This document shows, in pieces, positions 24,371 to 33,607 of a stretch of DNA of 64,000 nt. The stretch comes from Coprosoma sp963928595 (GTDB taxonomy: Bacteria > Bacillota_I > Bacilli_A > RF39 > UBA660), in contig CAWVFK010000043.1 of the NCBI GenBank assembly GCA_963928595.1, positions 1 through 64,000 of the forward strand. Reading direction: 5' to 3'. The first letter of the stretch is position 1, and every line of letters begins with the position of its first letter. Under the pieces are notes generated by a model that saw only the letters and a program-made list of their open reading frames with translations, was not told the origin of the DNA and searched no databases. The position numbers and the translations under genes were made by a program.

Positions 24371-26599
24371 ATGGACGCATGGAAAAATTTTAAAGAAGGA
24401 AAATGGATGAATGAAATTAATGTTAGTGATTTCATTAAATCTAATTATACAAAATATGATGGTGATGAGACATTTTTAAAAGGAACTACTAAAAAAACAG
24501 ATAGTGTTTGGGGAAAATGTTCAGAACTATTGAAAGAGGAATTAAAAAAGCATGTTTTAGATATTGATGTAGATCACATGAGTGGTATTAATGCTTTTGA
24601 ACCCGGATATATAAATGAAGATGATGATGTAATTGTTGGTCTGCAAACTGACGCCCCACTAAAGAGAATGGTTAATCCTTATGGTGGTATTAGAATGGTT
24701 TATCAAGAATTGGATGCATATGGTTATAAGTTAAATCCTGAGGTTGATAAATATTTTAATGAATATAGAAAGACTCATAATCAAGGTGTATTTGATGCTT
24801 ATACAGGAGAAATTAGAAAAGCTAGACATAATGGTTTGCTTACTGGTCTTCCTGATGCTTATGGTAGAGGAAGAATAATTGGTGATTATAGAAGAGTAGC
24901 TTTATATGGTATTGATTATTTGATGGAACAAAAGAAAAATGAATGGGATAATAAATTACTTGGTCCAATGACTGATGATTTAATTAGACTTAGAGAAGAA
25001 GTTTCAATGCAGTATAGAGCTTTGGATGAGATTAAGAAAATGGCTTTAAGATATGGATTTGATATATCTAAGCCAGCAACTAATTCTAAAGAGGCTGTTC
25101 AATGGACTTATTTTGGTTATTTAGCTTCGGTTAAAGAAAATAATGGTGCGGCTATGAGTTTAGGTCGTGTTGATGCATTCTTCGATATCTATTTTGAAAG
25201 AGATCTAAAAGCTGGGTTAATTACAGAAGAAGAAATTCAAGAGTTAATCGATCAGTTTGTCATTAAATTAAGGTTAGTGAGACATTTAAGAACTCCTGAT
25301 TATGATGAATTATTTTCTGGAGATCCAACTTGGGTAACTTGCTCTATCGGAGGTATTACCAACGAAGGCGAAAGTATGGTTACCAAAACAAGCTTTAGAA
25401 TTTTAAATACATTAACTAATTTAGATACTTCACCAGAGCCTAATATGACAGTACTTTGGTCAACTAAATTACCTGAGACATTTAAGAGGTACTGCGCTAA
25501 AATGAGTATTAAAACAGATGCTATTCAATATGAAAGTGACGATGTAATGAGACCTATTTATGGTGATGATTATGCGATTGCGTGCTGCGTATCAGCTATG
25601 CGCGAGGGTAAAGATATGCAATTCTTTGGAGCTAGATGTAATTTAGCTAAGTCACTTTTATATGCGATTAATGGTGGTGTTGACGAGAGAACTGGAGAAC
25701 TCGCTGTCGAAGGCTTTGAAAAAATGACAGATGAAGTACTTGATTATGATAAGGTAAAAGAAGCTTACTTTAAGATGATTGAGAAGGTGGCTGATATTTA
25801 TTCTAATGCGATGAATATTATTCATTACATGCATGATAAATATGCTTATGAAGCTGGCCAAATGGCTTTACACGATACTGATGTTAATAGATTAATGGCT
25901 TATGGAGTAGCTGGACTTTCTGTCGCAACTGATTCACTTTCAGCTATTAAGTATGCGAAAGTAAAGCCAATTAGAAATGAAAATGGTATTGCAGTGGATT
26001 TTGAAATTGAAGGAGACTATCCTAAATACGGTAATGATGATGATAGAGTAGATAATATTGCGAAAGAAATATTAGATAAGATGTTTAAGGAACTTTCTAA
26101 ACATAAATGTTATAGAAATGCGCATCCTACTTTATCAGTACTTACTATTACTTCTAATGTAGTTTATGGTGAGAAGACAGGAGCTACACCTGATGGCAGA
26201 AAAGCAGGTGAACCTTTTGCACCAGGAGCTAACCCAATGCATGGAAGAGATAGTAGTGGAGCTATCGCATCACTTAATTCAGTGGCTAAACTTGATTATG
26301 CGAATTGCTGCCGTGATGGTATTTCTAATACATTTAGTATTGTTCCATCTTCTTTAGGACACTCTGAAGAAGAGAGAGTGGAGAATTTAGTTTCTTTACT
26401 TGACGGTTATTTTGTTCAAGGAGCTCATCATTTAAATGTTAATGTTTTGAATAGAGAGATGTTAATTGAAGCGATGAACGATCCTGATAAATATCCACTT
26501 CTTACAATTAGAGTATCTGGTTATGCTGTTAGATTTAATAGACTTACGAGAAAACAACAAGAAGAAGTTATTGCGAGAACATTCCATGAAAAAATGTAG
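24371..26599 (+). CDS. pflB: Formate C-acetyltransferase (pyruvate formate-lyase)
   Basis: This glycyl-radical enzyme converts pyruvate and CoA to acetyl-CoA and formate under anaerobic conditions. The active-site cysteine pair is C405-C406 (ACCVSAM) and the radical glycine is G717 in RVSGYAVRF. At 742 residues it is full length. Its activase gene follows with a 14-base overlap. Together they indicate fermentative, oxygen-sensitive metabolism. The start has aggatgatgtt upstream, a weak Shine-Dalgarno site. Confidence 0.97.
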   Translation: MDAWKNFKEGKWMNEINVSDFIKSNYTKYDGDETFLKGTTKKTDSVWGKCSELLKEELKKHVLDIDVDHMSGINAFEPGYINEDDDVIVGLQTDAPLKRMVNPYGGIRMVYQELDAYGYKLNPEVDKYFNEYRKTHNQGVFDAYTGEIRKARHNGLLTGLPDAYGRGRIIGDYRRVALYGIDYLMEQKKNEWDNKLLGPMTDDLIRLREEVSMQYRALDEIKKMALRYGFDISKPATNSKEAVQWTYFGYLASVKENNGAAMSLGRVDAFFDIYFERDLKAGLITEEEIQELIDQFVIKLRLVRHLRTPDYDELFSGDPTWVTCSIGGITNEGESMVTKTSFRILNTLTNLDTSPEPNMTVLWSTKLPETFKRYCAKMSIKTDAIQYESDDVMRPIYGDDYAIACCVSAMREGKDMQFFGARCNLAKSLLYAINGGVDERTGELAVEGFEKMTDEVLDYDKVKEAYFKMIEKVADIYSNAMNIIHYMHDKYAYEAGQMALHDTDVNRLMAYGVAGLSVATDSLSAIKYAKVKPIRNENGIAVDFEIEGDYPKYGNDDDRVDNIAKEILDKMFKELSKHKCYRNAHPTLSVLTITSNVVYGEKTGATPDGRKAGEPFAPGANPMHGRDSSGAIASLNSVAKLDYANCCRDGISNTFSIVPSSLGHSEEERVENLVSLLDGYFVQGAHHLNVNVLNREMLIEAMNDPDKYPLLTIRVSGYAVRFNRLTRKQQEEVIARTFHEKM

Positions 26600-27320
26600 T
26601 GGTTCAGTTGATTCAATTGAGACAATGGGCTTAGTTGATGGCCCTGGAATTAGAACGGTTGTGTTTTTGACAGGATGTAAGCTTAGATGTTTATATTGTC
26701 ATAATCCAGAAATGTGGACTAAGGGTAAGGATAATTATACACCAGAGGAGTTAGTAAAAAAAATTATTAGAAATAAACCTTATTTTGGTAAAAAAGGTGG
26801 AGTAACTTTCTCTGGTGGTGAACCACTTTTACAAATAGATTTTTTACTTGCGTGTTGTAAACTACTTAAAGAAGAAGGAATTAATATTGCTTTGGATACA
26901 GCCGGTGTTGGTCTAGGCGATTATAAAGAAATTTTGGACTTAGTAGATTTAGTTATATTTGATGTTAAGTATACTGATGGTGACGGTTATGAAAAGTTAA
27001 CTGGTTATAATATGCTTGAGAGTGAAAGATTTATTCGTGATTTGAATAAAAGTGGTAAGGATGTATGGATTCGTCAGGTTGTTGTGCCTGGAATGATGGA
27101 CACTGAAGAATATATTAATAATTTAGCTAAATATATTTTAAAGATTAAAAATGTTCAAAAAATAGAGTTTTTACCATTTCACCATTTAGGTTTTTCTAAA
27201 TATGATGAACTTAATTATTTGAATCCTTTAGAGGATACTAAAGAGATGGATAAAGATAAATGTGATGAGTTATATAATAAGTTTATGAAAAAATATAATA
27301 AATTAAAGGAGAATTTATGA
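26586..27320 (+). CDS. pflA: Pyruvate formate-lyase-activating enzyme
   Basis: This radical-SAM enzyme installs the glycyl radical on PflB. The iron-sulfur motif CKLRCLYC places the three cluster cysteines at C31, C35 and C38, and FSGGEPLLQ is the conserved SAM-binding GGE region. I chose ATG 26586 (244 residues) because the family N-terminus (SVDSIETMGLVDGPGIRTVV) follows at once. A longer in-frame start would run deep into pflB. The gene overlaps pflB by 14 bases, so translation is likely coupled. Confidence 0.95.
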   Translation: MKKCSGSVDSIETMGLVDGPGIRTVVFLTGCKLRCLYCHNPEMWTKGKDNYTPEELVKKIIRNKPYFGKKGGVTFSGGEPLLQIDFLLACCKLLKEEGINIALDTAGVGLGDYKEILDLVDLVIFDVKYTDGDGYEKLTGYNMLESERFIRDLNKSGKDVWIRQVVVPGMMDTEEYINNLAKYILKIKNVQKIEFLPFHHLGFSKYDELNYLNPLEDTKEMDKDKCDELYNKFMKKYNKLKENL

Positions 27321-27655
27321 TATTTATATGGTATCCGAAGTGTTCAACATGTCAAAAAGCTAAAAAATGGCTTGATGATAATAATATTGAATATACTTTA
27401 AGAGATATTGTTTTAGAGACACCAACTGAAGAAGAACTAAGTATTTGGATAAAAGAGAGTGGACTTGATATTAAAAAGTTCTTTAATACTTCTGGTATGA
27501 AGTATAGAGAACTTGGTTTAAAAGATAAACTTGATAATATGAGTTTTGAGGAAAAAGTTAAATTACTTTCTAGTGATGGTATGCTTATAAAAAGACCACT
27601 TATTGTTGGTGATAAAATTATTCCAGGATTTAAGAATTACGATAGTTTAAAATAG
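27317..27655 (+). CDS. ArsC/Spx-family thioredoxin-fold protein
   Basis: This 112-residue protein has the ArsC-like fold with a C-x-x-C motif near the N-terminus (C9-S-T-C12) and the later KRPLIVGDKIIPGF segment characteristic of the ArsC/Spx/YffB group. It could be a reductase-like protein or a Spx/MgsR-type regulator of RNA polymerase. The presence of both cysteines fits either. It overlaps pflA by 4 bases, so it belongs to the pfl operon and might link thiol stress with that oxygen-sensitive pathway; this link is inference. Confidence 0.85.
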   Translation: MIFIWYPKCSTCQKAKKWLDDNNIEYTLRDIVLETPTEEELSIWIKESGLDIKKFFNTSGMKYRELGLKDKLDNMSFEEKVKLLSSDGMLIKRPLIVGDKIIPGFKNYDSLK

Positions 27656-27677
27656 GCTTATTTTGAGCCTATTTTTT
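27649..27677 (+). terminator. Rho-independent terminator after the pfl operon
   Basis: The stem aaaataggct (27649-27658) / agcctatttt (27666-27675) is followed by T residues. The stop codon of the ArsC-like gene is in the left arm. Confidence 0.85.
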
Positions 27678-27682
27678 CCATA

Positions 27683-27739
27683 TTAATGTTTATATTTCTT
27701 ACTTGTCCCACATGAACATGGATTATTACTTCCTATTTG
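27683..27739 (-). pseudogene. Remnant of a SEC-C zinc motif coding tail
   Basis: On the minus strand the sequence reads GSNNPCSCGTSKKYKH followed by a stop. This is the start of a SEC-C motif (usually N-P-C-P-C-G-S-G-K-K-Y-K-x-C-x), as found at the C-termini of SecA and several other proteins. An in-frame stop lies two codons upstream of GSNN and the final zinc ligands are missing. It is therefore a short relic and not a gene. A chance match of this length is unlikely but not excluded. Confidence 0.55.
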
Positions 27740-27846
27740 CTATATGAAATTTTTCTTTGAGAGGTTTTATTATAAATTTTTTTTACACTTTTTGGCACTT
27801 CATCTAATTAAAACTGTGGAAAAAATAGAAATCCTGTTTTTAAAAA

Positions 27847-27855
27847 TGGTATAAT
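27847..27855 (+). promoter_or_regulatory. Predicted extended -10 promoter of the adh-FIST-aldh operon
   Basis: TGGTATAAT (TATAAT 27850-27855) has no convincing -35 element. The same extended -10 sequence precedes pcrA. Confidence 0.6.
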
Positions 27856-27881
27856 TAAATTGTAGAATGGAAGGTGATGTG

Positions 27882-29027
27882 ATGGCAAACAGAATTATTT
27901 TGAATGAAACTTCTTATTTTGGATGGGGAGCTAGAGAAGAATTAGTTCCAGAAATTAAGAAGAGACATTTCAAAAAGGTATTATTAGTTACTGATAAAAC
28001 ACTTTTGGAATGTGGAGTAACTGATATGGTAATTAAAGAATTAGAAGGTAACGTAGATTATGCTGTATATGATGATGTTAAACCTAATCCAACTATTTCT
28101 AATTGTCAGGAAGGTATCGACTTTTGTGAGAAAGAAAAAGCTGATGTAATTGTGGCAGTTGGTGGTGGTTCAGTTATTGATACGGCTAAATGTATTGGTA
28201 TTGTAATGCGTAATCCTGAATTTTATGATATTAATTCATTAGAAGGTACAGCAGATACGAAAAATCCAAGTTTACCTATTATTGCGTTGCCAACAACAGC
28301 TGGTACAGCAGCAGAGGTAACAATTAACTATGTTATTACTGATGAGGAGAATGTAGTTAAAAGAGTATGTGTGGATCCACATGATATTCCAGTTTTATCA
28401 ATTGTCGATATGGAATTAATGGCAGGTATGCCTAAGATGACAGCGGCAGCAACTGGACTTGATGCTTTAACGCATGCAATGGAAGGTTATATTACTAAAG
28501 CTCACTGGGAGATGACAGATATGTTCCACTTAAAGAGTATGGAAATGACATATCATAATCTAGAAAAAGCTGTTAGTAAAGATAAAGATGCAATGATTAA
28601 TATGGGCATAAGTCAATATATTGCTGGTATGGGCTTTTCTAATGTTGGACTTGGAATTGTTCATTCAATGGCGCATCAATTAGGAGCTACTTACGATGTC
28701 GCACATGGTATTGCATGTTCATTATTTTTACCTTATGTTTTAAAATGGAATGGTGAAGCCTCTAAAGATAGATATAGAGATATGGCTAAAGCATTTGATT
28801 TAGATACTAATGGTAAAAGTGATGAAGAATGTGTTGACTTAGTAGTAAATGTTGTTAGAGAGTTAGAGACTAAACTTGGAGTTCCACAACACTTAAGTGA
28901 ACTTGGTGTTAAAAAAGAGGATTTTGAAGTTATGGCTGAAAAAGCATTTAAAGATCCTTGTACTGGAGGTAATCCAAGAGAAGTTACTAAAGAGGATATA
29001 ATAGGCTTATTTAATGAAGCTTATTAA
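27882..29027 (+). CDS. Iron-containing alcohol dehydrogenase
   Basis: This group III (Fe-dependent) dehydrogenase has 381 residues. The NAD-binding part carries AVGGGSVIDTAKCIG, and the metal site is formed by the Asp/His residues in DALTHAMEGYI and in HSMAHQLGATYDVAHGIA. Relatives include lactaldehyde reductase (FucO) and butanol dehydrogenases. It would reduce an aldehyde to an alcohol and regenerate NAD+. I chose ATG 27882, which follows ggaaggtgat; the upstream in-frame ATG at 27867 overlaps that site. The FIST and aldehyde dehydrogenase genes follow. Confidence 0.94.
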   Translation: MANRIILNETSYFGWGAREELVPEIKKRHFKKVLLVTDKTLLECGVTDMVIKELEGNVDYAVYDDVKPNPTISNCQEGIDFCEKEKADVIVAVGGGSVIDTAKCIGIVMRNPEFYDINSLEGTADTKNPSLPIIALPTTAGTAAEVTINYVITDEENVVKRVCVDPHDIPVLSIVDMELMAGMPKMTAAATGLDALTHAMEGYITKAHWEMTDMFHLKSMEMTYHNLEKAVSKDKDAMINMGISQYIAGMGFSNVGLGIVHSMAHQLGATYDVAHGIACSLFLPYVLKWNGEASKDRYRDMAKAFDLDTNGKSDEECVDLVVNVVRELETKLGVPQHLSELGVKKEDFEVMAEKAFKDPCTGGNPREVTKEDIIGLFNEAY

Positions 29028-29047
29028 GAATAAAGGGAGGTTATTTA

Positions 29048-30226
29048 ATGTTAAAAACAAAAGTAGGTTACAGTGAAAATGTCGATGCTTTTGCATCTGG
29101 AGCTGAAACTGCTAAAATGGCAAATGTGATTGAAAATCCACAAGTTGGGTTATTATTCACAAGTTGCGTACAAGATCAAAATAAAATTATGGAAGGAGCA
29201 AAAAGCGTTTTAGGTGATGTACCAGTTGTTGGATGTACTTCTTCAGCTGCTATATGTACACAAGATGGATATCTAAATAAAGAAACTGGTTATTCTGGTA
29301 TGATGCTTTTTGGTGGAGATTTAGAGGTTGTTACTGCTGGTAGTAAGCAAACTGATGAGACTCCAAGAGAAGTAGGTAGAAGAGTAGCTAAAGAAGCTAT
29401 TAGTAAAGTTAAAGGAGAAGATGTTGAGCCGGATTTCTTCTTTATGTCAGCTTCACCTGCTAATGAAGAAGAATACTTAGAGGGTATTCAAGATATTATT
29501 GGTAATGTTCCAGTATTTGGTGGATCAGCTGCTGATAATACAGTTGAGGGAAAATGGAGCATTTTAAATGATGGAGAAGCATTTGCTGATGGTGTAACAA
29601 TTGCTATTTTCTATACTAAAGGTGAAATGAAGAATCTTTATACAGGTGCTTATCATGAAACTAATAATGTTGGTGTGATTACTAAAGTTAGAGATGAAAG
29701 AACACTTGTTGAAATTGACCATGAGCCAGCTTTAAAGAAATATGCTGAATGGACTGGTAAATCTATAGAGTCTTTAATGGGTAATAATTTACTTACTGAG
29801 ACTATTTGTGCTCCACTTGGAGTAAAAGACCCTATTGGTAAAGTTACAGCTGTTCGTCACCCAATGTTTGGTAATGATGATTTATCTATGAATATTGGGG
29901 CTAATTTGGCTGAGAATACGGCTGTTATTCAACTTTCTAATACACCAGAAGGTATTTTAAAAGCTAATGAGGAAACTATTAATAATTTAAATAAATTAAT
30001 GGTAAGTGAGGTAAATTCTTATTTCTTAGTTCACTGTGGTGGAAGAAGACTTGGTCTTGCTTTATCACAAATTGAGGACAGAATTTATCCAGAAGTTAAG
30101 AAGGTTATTCCTGATAAAGAATTCTTAATGGTATTTACATTTGGTGAGTATGGAACTGGAGATCATTCATCTAATACTGTTGGAGGATTATCACTTTCTT
30201 ATACAGCGTTTGGAGGTAATGAATAA
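29048..30226 (+). CDS. FIST domain protein
   Basis: This 392-residue protein matches the FIST N-terminal and C-terminal sensor domains: VGLLFTSCVQDQNKI and VVGCTSSAAICTQ in the first half, FGGSAADNTVEGKW in the middle, and the C-terminal LVHCGGRRLGLA and MVFTFGEYGTGDHS. FIST domains are thought to bind small ligands, perhaps amino acids, and usually occur in signalling proteins. This one is stand-alone, with no kinase or cyclase domain. It sits between an alcohol and an aldehyde dehydrogenase gene with tight spacing (the next start abuts its stop), so a role in aldehyde metabolism is suggested by context only. Confidence 0.88.
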   Translation: MLKTKVGYSENVDAFASGAETAKMANVIENPQVGLLFTSCVQDQNKIMEGAKSVLGDVPVVGCTSSAAICTQDGYLNKETGYSGMMLFGGDLEVVTAGSKQTDETPREVGRRVAKEAISKVKGEDVEPDFFFMSASPANEEEYLEGIQDIIGNVPVFGGSAADNTVEGKWSILNDGEAFADGVTIAIFYTKGEMKNLYTGAYHETNNVGVITKVRDERTLVEIDHEPALKKYAEWTGKSIESLMGNNLLTETICAPLGVKDPIGKVTAVRHPMFGNDDLSMNIGANLAENTAVIQLSNTPEGILKANEETINNLNKLMVSEVNSYFLVHCGGRRLGLALSQIEDRIYPEVKKVIPDKEFLMVFTFGEYGTGDHSSNTVGGLSLSYTAFGGNE

Positions 30227-31663
30227 TTGGCTAAGAATTTAATAGGTAGTGAATGGGTAGATGCTTTTGATGGTAAAGTTATTGAAGTATATAATCCAGC
30301 TACAAATGAGTTAATTGATACAGTTCCTGATACAACTAAAGAGGACTGTGATAGAGCAGTAGAGGCTGCTAAAAAAGGTCAAAAAGAATGGGAGAAAAAA
30401 CCTATTCATGAAAGAGCTGCTATTTTAATGAAATTCGTTAAATTAGTAGAAGAGCATAAAGATGAACTTGCTAAGTTATTAAGTGATGAAACTGGTAAAC
30501 CTATCAGTGAAGCTATTGGTGAGATTGCGAATGTTTCAATTGGAATTCCAGCTTTTTGTGAAAAGGCAAAACACGAATATGGAAAGGTTATACCAGCTGG
30601 AGTAGAACCAGGACAAGAACATCATATTCAATATACTGAACAATATCCATTAGGCGTTGTTGTGGCAGTTATTCCATTTAATTTTCCAAGTGATTTATTC
30701 TGTCAAAAAGTACCACCAGCACTTCTTATGGGGAACAGTGTTATCTTAAAACCTTCAGCTCATAATCCACTTACTTTAACAAAGTATGTAGAGTTATTAA
30801 TAGAAGCTGGAGTGCCAGGAGGAGTTATCAATTTACTAAATGGCGCTGGAGGAGAAGCTGTACAAGCTTTAGCTGAAAATCCAGGTGTAGCTTTAGTTAC
30901 TTTAACTGGTTCAACGATTGCAGGTGCTGAAACAATGGCTAAATGTGCTAAAAATATTACTCATGTAACTTTAGAGTTAGGTGGTAATGATGCATTTATC
31001 TTATGTAAAGATGGTGATGTTGATTTAGCTGTTAAAGAGATCGTTTGGGGAAGACTTTACAATACTGGACAAGTTTGCTGCGCTTCTAAAAGATTTATTA
31101 TTCATAAGGATGTAAAAGAAGAATTCTTAAATAAATTAGTAGAAACATTTAAGGGTATTCCAGTGAAGATGCCTAGTGATCCAGATGCTAAAATTGGATG
31201 TTTAATTAGTGAGCAAGCAGCAATTAATGTTGAAAAACAAGTTAATGATATGGTGGCTGCTGGAGCTAAATTAGTATTTGGTGGAAGACGTAAAGGTGCT
31301 TTTTATGAACCAACTATATTAGACTCTGTTACTAAAGATATGGATGTAGCTAAAGATATGGAGATTTTTGGACCAGTTGTACCAATTATTGAATTTGAAG
31401 ATTTAGATGAAGCTATTGAAATTGCTAATCAATCTAGTTATGGCTTATGTGGATGTGTATTTTCAAAGGATATGAAAACATGTCAGTATGTAGCTGATAA
31501 GTTAGAGTGCGGTGGAGCAGTTATCAATGGAGCATCATTCTTTAGACCATTCGAAATGCCGTTTGGTGGATGGAAACATTCAGGAATTGGTAATGAAGGT
31601 GTTATGACTACTTTCGAAGAGATGAGTAGAACTAAAACTTTTGTACTTAAAAATATTAAATAA
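30227..31663 (+). CDS. NAD(P)-dependent aldehyde dehydrogenase
   Basis: This 478-residue ALDH-superfamily enzyme has the general-base glutamate E250 (LELGGND) and catalytic C284 in GQVCCASKRF. The C-terminus MPFGGWKHSGIG is typical. It resembles succinate-semialdehyde, lactaldehyde and glycolaldehyde dehydrogenases; the substrate is not determined. The start is TTG 30227, immediately after the FIST stop, using ggaggt inside the FIST 3' end. With the alcohol dehydrogenase it could dismutate an aldehyde to acid and alcohol. Confidence 0.94.
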   Translation: MAKNLIGSEWVDAFDGKVIEVYNPATNELIDTVPDTTKEDCDRAVEAAKKGQKEWEKKPIHERAAILMKFVKLVEEHKDELAKLLSDETGKPISEAIGEIANVSIGIPAFCEKAKHEYGKVIPAGVEPGQEHHIQYTEQYPLGVVVAVIPFNFPSDLFCQKVPPALLMGNSVILKPSAHNPLTLTKYVELLIEAGVPGGVINLLNGAGGEAVQALAENPGVALVTLTGSTIAGAETMAKCAKNITHVTLELGGNDAFILCKDGDVDLAVKEIVWGRLYNTGQVCCASKRFIIHKDVKEEFLNKLVETFKGIPVKMPSDPDAKIGCLISEQAAINVEKQVNDMVAAGAKLVFGGRRKGAFYEPTILDSVTKDMDVAKDMEIFGPVVPIIEFEDLDEAIEIANQSSYGLCGCVFSKDMKTCQYVADKLECGGAVINGASFFRPFEMPFGGWKHSGIGNEGVMTTFEEMSRTKTFVLKNIK

Positions 31664-31692
31664 GAGGTTAATTTAGATTAACTTCTTTTTTG
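31662..31692 (+). terminator. Rho-independent terminator after aldh
   Basis: The stem aagaggttaat (31662-31672) / attaacttctt (31677-31687) has a 4-nt loop and T residues. Confidence 0.85.
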
Positions 31693-31804
31693 TAAGGTTA
31701 TTTTATATAGTAAAATTATTTTTTATTAAAATTATGTTTTCTAAATCGATTAATTTATTTTTGACAAAACATATAATTATAATGATGAACTTTAGTTAGT
31801 TTGC

Positions 31805-31833
31805 TTGCTAATAAATGGTAAATATATTATAAT
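31805..31833 (+). promoter_or_regulatory. Predicted promoter of frr
   Basis: TTGCTA (31805-31810), a 17-bp spacer and TATAAT (31828-31833), 20 bases before the frr start. An upstream TTGACA at 31762 has no -10 box at proper distance. Confidence 0.65.
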
Positions 31834-31853
31834 TGTTTTGGAGAGTGATATTG

Positions 31854-32399
31854 ATGAACAATGTTTTAAACGAAACAGAAAGTAAGATGAAAAAAGCAAT
31901 TGAAACAATGGAAAAACGTTTCACAAATGTTAGGGCAGGAAGAGCTAATCCAGCTATATTAGATGGTGTTATGGTTAATTATTATGGAACTGCTACACCT
32001 TTAAAATCTTTGGCTACTATTTCAATTCCTGAAGCTAGACAGCTTATGATTAAACCATTTGATAGGTCTTGTTTAAATGATATTGAAAAAGGTATTTATG
32101 AGGCTAATATTGGGCTTACTCCTAATAATAATGGAGAGTGCATAATTTTAAATATTCCAGCTTTAACCGAAGAGACAAGAAGAGAATATGTTAAACAAGT
32201 TAAACAAATTGCGGAAGAAGGAAAAATCAATTTAAGAGGTATTAGACAAGATAGTAACAATGATATTAAGAAAAATGAAGATTTAACTGAAGATGAAAAA
32301 GATAATTTAATGGATGATGTTCAAGACTTAATTAATAAATATAATAAAGTAATTGATGAAAAAGAGAAGGAAAAAGAGCAAGAATTATTAACTGTTTAG
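31854..32399 (+). CDS. frr: Ribosome-recycling factor
   Basis: RRF splits post-termination ribosomes together with EF-G. The protein of 181 residues shows the family core (FTNVRAGRANPAILDGVMVN, ISIPEARQLMIKPFD and the DNNDIKK-like helix near the end). The start at 31854 follows ggagagtgat; an in-frame ATG at 31833 overlaps the -10 box and was rejected. In most Bacilli frr follows tsf and pyrH. Here it stands with its own promoter before a membrane protein gene. Confidence 0.95.
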   Translation: MNNVLNETESKMKKAIETMEKRFTNVRAGRANPAILDGVMVNYYGTATPLKSLATISIPEARQLMIKPFDRSCLNDIEKGIYEANIGLTPNNNGECIILNIPALTEETRREYVKQVKQIAEEGKINLRGIRQDSNNDIKKNEDLTEDEKDNLMDDVQDLINKYNKVIDEKEKEKEQELLTV

Positions 32400-32409
32400 G
32401 TGAAAAAAT

Positions 32410-33564
32410 ATGTTTGGAAGAAAAATTAGTAAAGATTTAGATGTTAGAAAAGTAAATGAAGTAACTGATTTAGCTTCTAAGGTTTTAAGAGTTTTATATC
32501 TTTTACTTATTGCAGCAATTGTTTATGTAGTAATTAGATTATTTAAAGAAACTAAAATATTAGATTTTATATTTAAAATATTAGAAATTTGTTTGCCACT
32601 TTTTATTGGTTTATTAATAGCATGGTTATTTGATCCGTTTATTAAATGGTTAGAAACAAAAAAAATTAAACGAACATTTGGGGCGGTTATTACTTATTTA
32701 ATTATATTTATAATAATCTTCCTAGTGCTTGTAACTTTAATACCATTACTTATCGATCAAATTCGTGAGTTTGCTCATATTATTCCTGATGTTATCGATA
32801 CTGTTAGGATTTGGGGAAGCGATTTATTTGATAAGATGGATAGTTCGAGTTTGATCAATTTTAGTCAAATGAAAGATGATGTGTTTGCCTCACTTGAAGA
32901 TTTTGCGACAAATATCACGACAACTTTACCGCAAAATATTCTCGGATTTATTTCTAGTTTATTTTCAGGACTTGGAGTATTTGTTTTAGGATTAATTATT
33001 GGCTTTTTCTTAATTGTTAATTTTGATAGTAGTTCTAAATTATTTAATTTTATTCCGAAGAAATTTAGAGATACAACAGTTTCTTTATTAGATGAAGTTA
33101 ATGTGTCACTTAGAAGTTATGTTAAAGGGGCAATATTAGATTGTACACTTATATTTGTAATTTCTTCTCTTGCTTTTTGGATTATTGGTTTGCAAGCACC
33201 TATGTTATTTGGATTATTTTGCGGATTAACTAATATTATTCCTTATGCTGGACCATATATCGGTGGTGCACCAGCAGTAATTGTTGGTTTTACCCAAAGC
33301 CCAACAATTGGTATTTTAGTTTTAGTAGCAATAGCGGTTATTCAATTTTTGGAAGGTAATTTTTTACAACCACTTATTATGTCAAAGACAACTAAGTTAC
33401 ATCCAGTAACTATTATTCTTGGATTATTAGTGTTTGGATATTTCTTTGGAATTGTCGGTATGCTTATTTCAACACCGGTTATTGCCGCATTAAAAACGGT
33501 ATTTAAATTTTATAATGTGAAATATGGAATTATTGAGAAAGATAAAGTAATAGACAAAGAATAA
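32410..33564 (+). CDS. AI-2E family transporter (PerM/YtvI-like)
   Basis: This integral membrane protein of 384 residues has about eight hydrophobic helices, the first near residues 28-45. The conserved block LFGLFCGLTNIIPYAGPYIG, followed by GFTQSP and QFLEGNFLQPLIMSK, identifies the AI-2E/PerM family. Members have been linked to autoinducer-2 export or Na+/H+ exchange; the substrate cannot be told. It begins 10 bases after frr and is probably cotranscribed with it. Confidence 0.9.
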   Translation: MFGRKISKDLDVRKVNEVTDLASKVLRVLYLLLIAAIVYVVIRLFKETKILDFIFKILEICLPLFIGLLIAWLFDPFIKWLETKKIKRTFGAVITYLIIFIIIFLVLVTLIPLLIDQIREFAHIIPDVIDTVRIWGSDLFDKMDSSSLINFSQMKDDVFASLEDFATNITTTLPQNILGFISSLFSGLGVFVLGLIIGFFLIVNFDSSSKLFNFIPKKFRDTTVSLLDEVNVSLRSYVKGAILDCTLIFVISSLAFWIIGLQAPMLFGLFCGLTNIIPYAGPYIGGAPAVIVGFTQSPTIGILVLVAIAVIQFLEGNFLQPLIMSKTTKLHPVTIILGLLVFGYFFGIVGMLISTPVIAALKTVFKFYNVKYGIIEKDKVIDKE

Positions 33565-33566
33565 TA

Positions 33567-33592
33567 AAAAACCACAGTTTAGTGGTTTTTCT
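33567..33592 (+). terminator. Rho-independent terminator after the AI-2E gene
   Basis: The stem aaaaaccac (33567-33575) / gtggttttt (33582-33590) has a 6-nt loop. Confidence 0.85.
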
Positions 33593-33607
33593 ATAAGGAG
33601 AGGTTTT

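Noticed and set aside
31762..31780. TTGACA as the frr promoter -35 box
   Set aside because: No -10 box at 16-18 bp; TTGCTA at 31805 with TATAAT at 31828 fits better.
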